Made by a program: the position numbers and the translations under genes. Positions 54,449 to 62,487 of a stretch of DNA of 64,000 nucleotides are shown here, one piece after another. The notes below the pieces were generated by a model. The model saw only the letters and a list, made by a program, of their open reading frames with translations, searched no databases and was not told the DNA's origin. The DNA is from Jatrophihabitans telluris (GTDB lineage: Bacteria; Actinomycetota; Actinomycetes; Mycobacteriales; Jatrophihabitantaceae): NCBI RefSeq assembly GCF_023516435.1, contig NZ_CP097332.1, forward strand, positions 2,790,001 to 2,854,000, given 5' to 3'. Positions within the stretch are counted from its first letter, which is position 1. Every line of letters begins with the position of its first letter.

Positions 54449-55270
54449 TCAGCCTCCCCCGCGCTCCTCCTCCCGCCACAGCGAGTCGCCGCGGCTCGTG
54501 GCCGGACTCGTGCGCGCCGGAGGCAGTTGCTGGGTCGACTGATCCGCCGGCCGATCCGGCTCGGCGCCCCCAGGAGCGCTCACCGGGTGGGCCGGCCGGG
54601 ACGGCTGTGGGGATTCCTGCCCGGCATTGCCCGACGGGCCCGCAGTCAGCGGCACTGCTGCCGTTGCGGGGGTGTCGCCGCCGGCCAAGCGACGCCGCGA
54701 GTCCGCTCTGTCACTGTCGTGGTCGGTGAACGGCGGCTCGGCATCATCACGGGCCGCTCGCCGTCGGCGCAGGGCCCCGATCGCGCCGTCCAGCGACAGC
54801 GGACCGGCCCCACCGAGGACGAAGACGGTCAAGGCCAGGGCGGTGACCAGATCGACGGAGGTGAACCAACCGCCGTTGCCGGTGTACTGCTTCACCTCGT
54901 TCCAGTTCACGCTCAACACGATGAGCACCGTGAGGGCTATCCCGCCGAGGGCCGCGAGCCGGGTCAGCAGGCCGACCAGGAGGCCGAGCCCGATGGCCAG
55001 CTCGGCGAAGGCGGTCACGTGACCGAACAACGACGGGTGGTCGATCATCGGCGTCAGCAGGCTGCTGATGGGCGAGTCGGCCTTCGCGCTCGCGACGGCC
55101 GATCTGAACCCGAAGGAGGCCTTCGGATCGAAGAAACCCGGGTAGGTGAGCTTGGCGTACCCGGCGAAGAGGAACAGCGCCGCCAGGAAGATTCGCAGGG
55201 GGACGGTGGGCCAGCTGTTGCTGAACCGGCGCCAGCCCGTCCGTTGGGGCGCCTGATCGAGTGTGGTCAT
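54449..55270 (-). CDS. DoxX-family membrane protein with long polar tail
   Basis: A 273-residue protein: an N-terminal 25-residue cytoplasmic part, four helices (LRIFLAALFLFAGYAKLTYP, then AELAIGLGLLVGLLTRLAALGG, a third, and FTSVDLVTALALTVFVLGG) typical of DoxX/DoxD, and a 110-residue Pro/Ser/Arg-rich tail. DoxX proteins associate with thiol/quinone redox systems, for instance SodA and SseA in mycobacteria. The tail is not part of the family. Divergent from nadA. Confidence 0.8.
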   Translation of the reverse strand: MTTLDQAPQRTGWRRFSNSWPTVPLRIFLAALFLFAGYAKLTYPGFFDPKASFGFRSAVASAKADSPISSLLTPMIDHPSLFGHVTAFAELAIGLGLLVGLLTRLAALGGIALTVLIVLSVNWNEVKQYTGNGGWFTSVDLVTALALTVFVLGGAGPLSLDGAIGALRRRRAARDDAEPPFTDHDSDRADSRRRLAGGDTPATAAVPLTAGPSGNAGQESPQPSRPAHPVSAPGGAEPDRPADQSTQQLPPARTSPATSRGDSLWREEERGGG

Positions 55271-55357
55271 GGTTCTGTGCGTCCTCTCGGTAGCTGCACC
55301 GATGCCAGATGCCTCCCAATTCCAACACACCGAGGCCGACCAGGCAGACTGATCCGC

Positions 55358-56584
55358 GTGAGCAGCGTCGACGTGTCCGAAGATGCATACGCCCCGCACA
55401 TCCCCGGCGGTTCAGTCGACCGCAGCGGCACAGCGCGCGCCTTGCTGCTACTGGGACGGGGCTCGGACCCCGATTCCGAGCGCGGGGTGGACTGCCCGGG
55501 TGAATTGCCGGCGATCTCAGACCCGGGTCTGGTCGAGCGTGCTCGCGCGGCGAAAGCGGCCCTGGGCGAGAAGGTGTTCGTGCTCGGCCATCACTACCAA
55601 CGCGACGAGGTCATCCAGTTCGCCGACGTGACCGGCGATTCCTTCAAGCTGGCCCGCGAGGCCGCGGCCCGTCCGCAGGCGCCCTACATCGTCTTCTGCG
55701 GCGTGCATTTCATGGCCGAGTCGGCCGACATCCTCACCGCCTCCAGCCAGCGGGTGCTCCTGCCCGACCTGGCGGCGGGGTGCTCGATGGCCGACATGGC
55801 GCGCGACGTGCAGGTCCACCACGCGTGGGACGCGCTCACCGCGGCCGGGGTGGCGGCAGACACGGTGCCGGTCACCTACATGAACTCCTCGGCGGCCATC
55901 AAGGGATTCACCGGGGAACACGGCGGCCTGGTCTGCACGTCGTCCAACGCCGAGCGCGCGCTGCGGTGGGCCTTCGCGCAGCGCACCGAAGGCGGCGGTC
56001 AGCCCAAGGTGCTGTTCCTGCCCGACCAGCATCTGGGCCGTAATACCGCCGTCCGCCAACTCGGCATCGGGCTGGACGAATGCGTGGTCTACAACCCCCT
56101 CGAGCCCAACGGCGGCCTGAGCGTCGAACAGCTGCAGGCGGCCCGCATGATCCTCTGGCGCGGACACTGTTCGGTCCACGGCCGCTTCACGACCGCGCAG
56201 GTCGCGGCGGTCCGCGAGCGCGTTGCGGGTGTCCGGGTACTCGTCCACCCTGAGTGCACCTACGAGGTCGTCAGTCAGGCCGATCTGGTCGGCTCGACCG
56301 AGTTCATCATCGACACGATCGAGTCCGCCCCGGCCGGCTCGTCCTGGGCGATCGGCACCGAGCTGAACCTGGTTCGCCGCCTCGCCCAAGCCCACCCGGA
56401 CAAGCAGATCACCTTCCTGGAATCGACCGTCTGCTACTGCGCGACCATGAACCGGATCGATCTGCCCCATCTGGTGCACACCCTGGAGGGCCTCGTCCGC
56501 GGCGAGGTGTACAACCAGATCACCGTCGAGGAGACGGTCGCGGCGAACGCCCGCACCGCACTCGACCGGATGCTCGCGCTCTGA
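55358..56584 (+). CDS. nadA: Quinolinate synthase
   Basis: A 408-residue [4Fe-4S] enzyme of NAD synthesis, condensing iminoaspartate and DHAP. The three cluster cysteines lie in FCGVHFMAESADIL (C114), HPECTYEV (C300) and TVCYCATMN near 360. GHHYQRDEV and PDQHLGRN are substrate-binding. The first 60 residues are extra and polar. Leaderless-type CAGACT precedes GTG 55358. nadB and nadC do not follow, so the pathway is dispersed. Confidence 0.94.
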   Translation: MSSVDVSEDAYAPHIPGGSVDRSGTARALLLLGRGSDPDSERGVDCPGELPAISDPGLVERARAAKAALGEKVFVLGHHYQRDEVIQFADVTGDSFKLAREAAARPQAPYIVFCGVHFMAESADILTASSQRVLLPDLAAGCSMADMARDVQVHHAWDALTAAGVAADTVPVTYMNSSAAIKGFTGEHGGLVCTSSNAERALRWAFAQRTEGGGQPKVLFLPDQHLGRNTAVRQLGIGLDECVVYNPLEPNGGLSVEQLQAARMILWRGHCSVHGRFTTAQVAAVRERVAGVRVLVHPECTYEVVSQADLVGSTEFIIDTIESAPAGSSWAIGTELNLVRRLAQAHPDKQITFLESTVCYCATMNRIDLPHLVHTLEGLVRGEVYNQITVEETVAANARTALDRMLAL

Positions 56585-56650
56585 GCAGAGCCAGCGCATG
56601 GCATCCTGGTTCCGTCCGTCCGTTCGCTGTCCCATCAGGAAGTGCCCACC

Positions 56651-57250
56651 GTGAACCTGCTTCGCCGCAAAGCCAGCCCCGGTCCGTCCGAGCCTCAGGT
56701 TGAGGTCGAGACCGCGGAGGTCGGGCAGGGCGGCAAGAAGGGTCGCCCGACACCCAAGCGGCGGACCAGCTCCGCCCCGGCGGCTCCTGCCCCGAAGACC
56801 CGCAAAGAAGCCATGGCCTGGCAGAAGCAGCAGGGCAAGCGGGCCAGCGTGGCCGGGCAGAAGAAGATGACCTCGGCGGAATACCGCGAAGCGATGCGCA
56901 CCGGCGACCCCCGCGTCCTGCCCCGCCGGGACGCCGGACCGGTCCGGGCACTGGCTCGCGACTGGGTCGACTCGCACCGGATGGCCTCGAACTACCTGTT
57001 GTTGATCTTCCCCATCTACCTCGTGGGCCTGACCTACCGACCGCTGCTGCCGATCCCGCTGCTGATGATCGTGCTGTTCGCCATCGAGTGGATCCTCACC
57101 GGTCGACGGATCAAGAAGCTGGCTCTCGACCGAGGCCTGCAGACCAACGAAGGCGCCTTCGGTCTCGGCTTCTACGCCGGCGGCCGCGCCTACTTCCCGC
57201 GTCGCTGGCGCCGGCCGGCCCCGCGGGTGAGCCTGGGCGAGCAGATCTAG
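56651..57250 (+). CDS. DUF3043 membrane protein
   Basis: A 199-residue protein: a basic cytoplasmic N-terminal half (KKGRPTPKRR, then KKMTSAEYREAMRTGDPRVLP), two helices (NYLLLIFPIYLVGLTY and LPIPLLMIVLFAIEWILTG) and a basic tail with FGLGFYAGGRAYFPRRWRRP. Widely kept in actinobacteria, function unknown. GTG 56651 is chosen because AGGAAG lies eight bases upstream. Convergent with the aldo/keto reductase gene, 3 bases apart. Confidence 0.85.
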   Translation: MNLLRRKASPGPSEPQVEVETAEVGQGGKKGRPTPKRRTSSAPAAPAPKTRKEAMAWQKQQGKRASVAGQKKMTSAEYREAMRTGDPRVLPRRDAGPVRALARDWVDSHRMASNYLLLIFPIYLVGLTYRPLLPIPLLMIVLFAIEWILTGRRIKKLALDRGLQTNEGAFGLGFYAGGRAYFPRRWRRPAPRVSLGEQI

Positions 57251-57253
57251 GGA

Positions 57254-58264
57254 TCAGGCCGGCCGCGTCTTGGGGGCGTTGTCTGCGGTCCGGGCGGGGT
57301 CTCGCTCCATGACGGCCCCGAGCGCCTGATCGATCGCCGCCAGCGCATCGGCCGGGATCGTGACACCGGCCGCCTTGACGTTCTCGGCGACCTGCTCGGG
57401 CCGCGAGGCACCGACGATCGCGGCGGCGACATTGTCGTTGTGCAGCACCCAGGCCACGGCGAGCTGCGCCAGTGAGAGGTCGAGCGACTCGGCGACCGGC
57501 CGCAGGGCCTGAACCCGGCTCAGCACGTCGTCGTCCATGAACCGTTTGATCATGTCCGCGCCACCGTTGGTGTCGGTCGCGCGCGAGCCCTCCGGGGGCG
57601 CCTGACCAGGCTGGTACTTGCCGGTCAGCACACCCTGGGCGATGGGCGACCAGACGATCTGCGAGATGCCCAGCTCGCGCGAGGCGGGTACGACCTCGCC
57701 CTCGATCACCCGCCACAGCATCGAGTACTGCGGCTGGTTGGAGATCAACTGGAAACCCAGCTCCCGAGCGAGCGCATGACCGGCCCGAAGTTGTTCGGCC
57801 GTCCACTCGCTGACGCCGATGTAGAGCGCCTTGCCCGATCGGACGACGTCGGCGAAGGCCTGCATCGTCTCCTCCAGAGGCGTCTCGGTGTCGTACCGGT
57901 GCGCCTGGTAGAGGTCGACGTAGTCGGTCTGAAGCCGGCGCAGCGAACCGTCGATGGACTCCAGGATGTGCTTGCGAGACAGGCCGGTGTCGTTGTGGCC
58001 GCGCGGCCCGGTCGGCCAGTACACCTTCGTGAAGATCTCCAGCGACTGCCGCCGCTCGCCCTTGAGCGCGTCCCCGAGTACCTGCTCGGCCTTGGTGTTG
58101 GCGTAGGCGTCGGCCGTGTCGAAGCTCGTGACGCCGCACTCCAGCGCCGCGCGGACGCAGGCCGTGGCGACCTCGTTCTCCACCTGCGAGCCGTGGGTGA
58201 GCCAGTTGCCGTAGGTGATTTCGGAGATCTTCAAGCCGCTGTTGCCGAGGTATCGGAATTCCAT
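57254..58264 (-). CDS. Aldo/keto reductase
   Basis: A 336-residue NADPH-dependent (alpha/beta)8 reductase: FDTADAYANTKAEQVLG with the catalytic Asp/Tyr, LQTDYVDLYQAHR with the active His, SNQPQYSMLWR and AIVGASRPEQVAEN. It is closest to the YghZ/Kv-beta AKR group. Substrate unknown; a detoxification role is usual. Leaderless: TAAGGT (58277-58272) is seven bases before ATG 58264. Confidence 0.9.
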   Translation of the reverse strand: MEFRYLGNSGLKISEITYGNWLTHGSQVENEVATACVRAALECGVTSFDTADAYANTKAEQVLGDALKGERRQSLEIFTKVYWPTGPRGHNDTGLSRKHILESIDGSLRRLQTDYVDLYQAHRYDTETPLEETMQAFADVVRSGKALYIGVSEWTAEQLRAGHALARELGFQLISNQPQYSMLWRVIEGEVVPASRELGISQIVWSPIAQGVLTGKYQPGQAPPEGSRATDTNGGADMIKRFMDDDVLSRVQALRPVAESLDLSLAQLAVAWVLHNDNVAAAIVGASRPEQVAENVKAAGVTIPADALAAIDQALGAVMERDPARTADNAPKTRPA

Positions 58265-58293
58265 ACCAACGACCTTAGTCAGCCCGACGTCGC

Positions 58294-58491
58294 CTACTCC
58301 GACAGCGGCATCGGCCCGTAGACGTCCTTGCCGTCGTTCACCAGCACCACACCGGCGACCCCGGCCTCGGCCAGGTGCCGCCACGACTCCCCCAGCCAGC
58401 TCTCGGCGTCGGATTGGTTGCTGAACTCGCCCGAAGGCTCCGCACGGCCGTCGTCCGGTTCGTAACGCCAGGTCCAGTTCGAGTGCGCCAT
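58294..58491 (-). CDS. Small conserved protein
   Basis: A 65-residue protein, MAHSNWTWRYEPDDGRAEPS onward, with Trp-rich first part and VVLVNDGKDVYGPMPL end. GAGGGGA upstream supports ATG 58491. Similar short proteins (about 65 residues with WRYE start) are common in actinobacteria and unassigned. It is the last gene before the cobalamin riboswitch and points away from it. Confidence 0.72.
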   Translation of the reverse strand: MAHSNWTWRYEPDDGRAEPSGEFSNQSDAESWLGESWRHLAEAGVAGVVLVNDGKDVYGPMPLSE

Positions 58492-58614
58492 CGCAACCCG
58501 TCCCCTCTCATCGGAACCAGTGTCGGGGTCGACGACCGGAACGTGCTCGGCAGGTGATCTCCTGCACCGTAGATGCCGTGATGGGCCGGAGCGAATTGAC
58601 CCCTCCGCGGCTGT

Positions 58615-58735
58615 GTGTTCCCATGGTGCCGCACACGCCGAACGAGCGGGGGAAGCCGGTGAGAGCCCGGCACTGACCCGCAGCCGTGAGCCGACGGACA
58701 TCTGGACGCCGGTGAGTCGGAATGCCCGTTCATCC
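58615..58735 (+). promoter_or_regulatory. Cobalamin (AdoCbl) riboswitch
   Basis: Conserved blocks appear in the right order: GGTGCC at 58625, GGGGGAAGCCGGTGAGAGCC with CGGCACTGACCCGC (58650-58682) covering the B12-box/core, GCAGCCGTGAG, and GAGTCGGAATGCCC (58716-58729). This is the standard J6/3-B12-box arrangement. About 120 bases of expression platform lie between it and the ATG at 58855. It should switch off the following operon when intracellular cobalamin is high. Boundaries are by eye. Confidence 0.88.
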
Positions 58736-58854
58736 GGCGCGTCTCCACAACACCGTCGAGGATCGCGGTTCGGAGTCGCTGAGTGTCCCGGGTCTCAGGC
58801 TCGTGGACGTCCCGGCGAAATCGGGCGGACCTCCGTTCCTCCAGAAGGACGCCG

Positions 58855-60465
58855 ATGACCCGCCTCACCCGTTCGCTGCGTCGCACCGGCACCGTCGCGC
58901 TGGCCGTCACCGTTGCCGGCGTGCTCGCGCTAGGCAGCGCGGCCGGACCTGCCTCAGCCGCGACCTCGCCCGCCCTGACCGGCGACGCTGCCCAGGCCGC
59001 GGCGAGTTGGCTGGCCGGACAGCTGGTCGACTCGAGCGGAAAGCCCGCCACCACCGGGGACCACTTCGACTACCCGGGCGGAACGTACTTCTTCGACGGA
59101 CTCACCGCGGACTCGGTGTTCGCGCTGGCCGCCGCGGGAGTCGGCACGGCCAAGATCGCGAAGGTCCTCGACTACTACGAGGCGAACATCGCCCTGGCCA
59201 GCAGCGTCAACGACACCTCGGGCGCACCGGGACCCTACGACGGCTCCGTCGCCAAAGCTGCCCTTGCCGCGATCGTGGCCGGCCGCGACCCGTCGCACTT
59301 CGGTGGCTACAACCTGCTTCAGGCTCTGGCCGACGACAGCTGCACGGCCGTGTCCGCACCGGCGAACAGCCAGGACTTCACCACCCCGACCTGCCCGGCG
59401 ATCGGCGCCGGACGCAACATCTTCTCCAGCGTCTCCCAGTCCCTGATCGTGATCGCGCTCGAGCGCGGCGAAAAGCCGGTGACCCCGGCGCAGTCGTCCT
59501 ACCTGCTGTCCCTGCAGTGCGCGGGCGGCGGCTTCACCTCCGAGACCACCGCGGCCGGCTGCACCCCCGACATCGACGCCACGTCCTACGCCATCCTCGC
59601 GCTGAAGGCTTTGGGCGGCCACGCCGCGGCCCTGGCGTCGGCCAAGTCCTGGCTGATCTCCCAACGCACCGCCGGCGGGTACTGGACCGCTCAGGGCGGG
59701 CCGAACACCGACTCCACCGGGCTGGCGGTCTCAGCCCTTGACGCCCTCGGCGTGGACGTCGACGCCTCGCGGACCTGGCTCTACTCACAGCAGGTCGTCG
59801 AGGGCCCGACCTTCGGCGCCAACGCATCCCGCAGTGCCCTGACCTACCTGGGTGCGTTCAACGCGTTCGACTCCCTCAAGGCCACCGCAGACGGCATCGT
59901 CGGGATGGTTCCCGGGGCGTCCCTGCTGAGCGTCACGACGGCCGGCGCGCTGGCGGGGCTGCCGGTTCTGCCACCGGACGTCGACCGTCAGCACGCCTCG
60001 GTGAAGCAGGGTGGCAGGCAGGGCGTGGCCGCGACCGGCTTCACGGCGGGCGAGAAGGTCGTCGCCACCCTCCACTCCACCACCGTCGCCCTCGGCTCGG
60101 CGAAGGCCAAAGCGAACGGAACGGTGGAGGTCGACTTCACGGTTCCGAAGACGGTGCCCACCGGCACGCACGCCGTGGTGCTCGTCGGTGCGACATCCGG
60201 CCTGGTCGCCAAGATCTCCTTCGTGGTGACCAAGGCAGCGGCCACTCCGGCCCCAAGCGGTTCGGGTTCGGGTTCGGGTTCGGGTTCGGGTTCGGGTTCG
60301 GCCGGCGGAAGCACGGGCGGGTCCAGCACCACCAGTGGGTCCGGCGCCGCACTGGCGGCAACCGGCCTGGACCGCGGCCGGCTGTCCGGTGCGAGCGAGC
60401 TCGCGCTGGCCCTGCTGATGGCCGGCGTCGGCCTCGTCATGCTGGGACGGCGACACGCGGCATGA
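58855..60465 (+). CDS. Sortase-anchored alpha/alpha-toroid protein (transcobalamin alpha-domain-like)
   Basis: A 536-residue exported protein. Signal peptide (1-36, PASAA); residues 40-350 are repeated inner/outer helices of the terpene-cyclase/transcobalamin toroid type (AAASWLAGQLVDSSG, DSTGLAVSALDALGV); 365-460 is an Ig-like beta domain; a Ser-Gly linker (about 468-482) and LAATG (500-504), hydrophobic stretch and RRHAA form a class E-type sortase signal. The toroid in human intrinsic factor holds B12 with a second domain; here that domain is the next gene. Riboswitch control points to cobalamin binding. AGAAGGA seven bases before ATG 58855. Confidence 0.85.
   Translation: MTRLTRSLRRTGTVALAVTVAGVLALGSAAGPASAATSPALTGDAAQAAASWLAGQLVDSSGKPATTGDHFDYPGGTYFFDGLTADSVFALAAAGVGTAKIAKVLDYYEANIALASSVNDTSGAPGPYDGSVAKAALAAIVAGRDPSHFGGYNLLQALADDSCTAVSAPANSQDFTTPTCPAIGAGRNIFSSVSQSLIVIALERGEKPVTPAQSSYLLSLQCAGGGFTSETTAAGCTPDIDATSYAILALKALGGHAAALASAKSWLISQRTAGGYWTAQGGPNTDSTGLAVSALDALGVDVDASRTWLYSQQVVEGPTFGANASRSALTYLGAFNAFDSLKATADGIVGMVPGASLLSVTTAGALAGLPVLPPDVDRQHASVKQGGRQGVAATGFTAGEKVVATLHSTTVALGSAKAKANGTVEVDFTVPKTVPTGTHAVVLVGATSGLVAKISFVVTKAAATPAPSGSGSGSGSGSGSGSAGGSTGGSSTTSGSGAALAATGLDRGRLSGASELALALLMAGVGLVMLGRRHAA
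60259..60300 (+). repeat. (GGTTCG)7 hexanucleotide repeat in coding sequence
   Basis: Seven perfect copies encode the Ser-Gly linker. Slippage in units of six keeps the frame and would change the spacer between wall anchor and binding domain. Confidence 0.95.
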
Positions 60466-61388
60466 CCGGCGTCCCCGCTGGGCGCGTCCGGCGACCAGCC
60501 CCGCGGCTACTGGCCGTTACCGCGGCCGCGGCTCTTGCGGTCCCGGCCGGCGCAGCATTGCCCGCCGTTGCCCTGACCCCGGCCTCGGCCTCGCCCTCCC
60601 ACGTCGCCGTGGTCATCGGCGGCCAGTACGCGCGCTGCGTCGCCTGGCGTTCGGGCATGACGGGGCTCGACGTGCTCGAAGCCGCCGCTACCGTCCGCTT
60701 CGGCCAGCGTCAGTACAGCGGGCTGGTCACGTGGATCAACAGCGTGGGTTCGGATCGCCCGACCACGTCCTCCTACTGGGCCTACTTCCACAACGGGAGC
60801 TACGCCGGCTCCGGACCCGCCACCTATCACCCGCAGCCCGGCACGGTCGAGGGCTGGGCGTACGGCAACGGGAAGACCGCGCCGTCCGCTAGCTACGCAA
60901 CCGTGTGCGCGGGCGCGGACACCGCGGCCAAACCCGCTCCAACAGTGGCGCCGAAACCAGTCCCGAAGCCGGCTCCCACGCTGTCGCCGAAACCGGTTCC
61001 CTCAGGCCAGGCAGCGGCCCAGCGCCCGACACAGGCCACCGGCGTCGCCGCGGCGCCCGCGTCCGGCTCGGCGAGCAACCGTGCGAACCCGGCGAGCGGC
61101 GGACAACCTTCCTCATCGAGCGGCTCCCCAGGTGCCCCGTTCGGGACCCACCCGCCCTCCGGCTCAGCCACCGCAGCAGGTACCCAGGTGACCGGCAGCG
61201 CGCTGACGTCCCCAGCGGGAGCCGTCACCGCCGAGTCCACGACGACCCCGGGCACGACGGGCGTGGCGAGCACAACCGTCGGGAAGAAGACCGGATCCTC
61301 GACCGCGACCGGCGCAGCGATCGCACTGCTGGCTGTACTCGCCCTCGGCGGCGGCGCCTGGTGGCATCGTCGCCGCCGCGTGCTCTAG
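60462..61388 (+). CDS. Exported DUF4430 (transcobalamin-like C-terminal domain) protein
   Basis: A 308-residue protein. Signal peptide (basic residues, then LLAVTAAAALAVPAGAALPAV); a DUF4430 domain (45-150) with MTGLDVLEAA, VTWINSVG, SSYWAYFHNGSYAGSGPA and VEGWAYGNG; a Pro/Ala/Lys and Ser/Gly stalk; a C-terminal helix (GAAIALLAVLALGGGAWW) ending HRRRRVL. DUF4430 is the beta-domain of transcobalamin/intrinsic factor. It overlaps the toroid gene by 4 bases (ATGA). No LAXTG motif is seen, so it stays in the membrane. Confidence 0.86.
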   Translation: MTGVPAGRVRRPAPRLLAVTAAAALAVPAGAALPAVALTPASASPSHVAVVIGGQYARCVAWRSGMTGLDVLEAAATVRFGQRQYSGLVTWINSVGSDRPTTSSYWAYFHNGSYAGSGPATYHPQPGTVEGWAYGNGKTAPSASYATVCAGADTAAKPAPTVAPKPVPKPAPTLSPKPVPSGQAAAQRPTQATGVAAAPASGSASNRANPASGGQPSSSSGSPGAPFGTHPPSGSATAAGTQVTGSALTSPAGAVTAESTTTPGTTGVASTTVGKKTGSSTATGAAIALLAVLALGGGAWWHRRRRVL

Positions 61389-61407
61389 GTCCGGCCGGCG
61401 AAGGTTC

Positions 61408-62487
61408 GTGTCCCGTCCCCGACTCATTCATCCCGTCGCCTGGTGGCTGTGGGCGCTCGGTCTGGCGTGGGCGACCATGCAGACGAGCAACATCCCGCTG
61501 TTGCTGGTGATTGCCGCGGTGTGCGGGTTCGTCGTCAGTGCCCGGCGCGCCCGCACGGTGTGGGGTAACGCCTTCGGCCTGCTCCTGGTCTTCGGCGCCG
61601 TCGGCATCGTCGTGACCGTGCTGCTGCAGGTGCTCATCGGCACCCGTACCCCGGGCCATGTGGTGCTCACCCTTCCGCAGTGGGACCTACCGGCGTGGAC
61701 GGACGGACTCTCGGTGGGCGGCCCGGTCACCGGCGAGGCTTTGCTCGACTCGGCGACGAAAGGGCTTCGCCTGGCCGTGTTGATGGCCTGCTTCGGGGCA
61801 GCGAACTCTCTGGCCCATCCCGGTCGCCTGTTGGTGCTCGTTCCAGCGGCCTTGTACGAACTCGGAGTCGCCGTCGTCGTGGCGCTGACGCTGATTCCGC
61901 AGCTGACCGCCGCCTTGGCCCGAGTCCGCGATGCGCAGCGGCTGCGTGGCCGGCGCACCACCGGCCTGCGAGCCATCCGCGGCATCGGGGTGCCGGTGCT
62001 CGAAGAGGCCCTGGAAGGATCGATCGCCCTGGCCGCATCGATGGATTCCCGCGGGTACGGTCGTTCGGCCGCCCTGCCCGCGCGCGTGCGCCGACTCACC
62101 CACCTCGTGCTGCTGCTCGGCCTCGGAGCGGCCCTGGTCGGCAGCTACTTCGTCGTCGACCCGAGCGCCGCGCATGGCTGGGGGGTGCTGGGACTCGCCG
62201 TCGGCAGCGGCCTGGCCGTAGTGGCCGGCCTGTACTCCGGCCGCAGGCTGCGGCGGACCCGCTACCGGCATGACCCCTGGGGTGGGCCCGAGTGGCTGAT
62301 TCTGGTCAGCGTGGCCGTCCCGCTCGCCTGCTTCGCGCTGGCCGACGCCAACCCCGGAGCGTCCGGCGTGCTGCGCTGGCCCTCGCTTCCCCTCGTCCCC
62401 TTTCTCGGACTCCTCCTTGCTGCGCTGCCCGGCCTCACCGGTGGTCCGACAACGCAGAATCCCCTTTCCGAGGCGGGGACGTCATGA
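61408..62487 (+). CDS. ecfT: ECF transporter T component (CbiQ/EcfT)
   Basis: A 359-residue membrane protein with six or more helices and both EcfT coupling motifs: ALARVRDAQRLRGRR and ASMDSRGYGRS (Ala-Arg-Gly types) that grip the ATPases. The C-terminal helices exceed the CbiQ minimum (about 240 residues). GTG 61408. Its stop overlaps the ATPase start by 4 bases. Vitamin specificity comes from an S component, not present in the window. Confidence 0.9.
   Translation: MSRPRLIHPVAWWLWALGLAWATMQTSNIPLLLVIAAVCGFVVSARRARTVWGNAFGLLLVFGAVGIVVTVLLQVLIGTRTPGHVVLTLPQWDLPAWTDGLSVGGPVTGEALLDSATKGLRLAVLMACFGAANSLAHPGRLLVLVPAALYELGVAVVVALTLIPQLTAALARVRDAQRLRGRRTTGLRAIRGIGVPVLEEALEGSIALAASMDSRGYGRSAALPARVRRLTHLVLLLGLGAALVGSYFVVDPSAAHGWGVLGLAVGSGLAVVAGLYSGRRLRRTRYRHDPWGGPEWLILVSVAVPLACFALADANPGASGVLRWPSLPLVPFLGLLLAALPGLTGGPTTQNPLSEAGTS

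Noticed and set aside
60462-61388. Sortase motif in the DUF4430 protein
   Set aside because: No LPXTG or LAXTG before the terminal helix; only a membrane anchor with Arg cluster.
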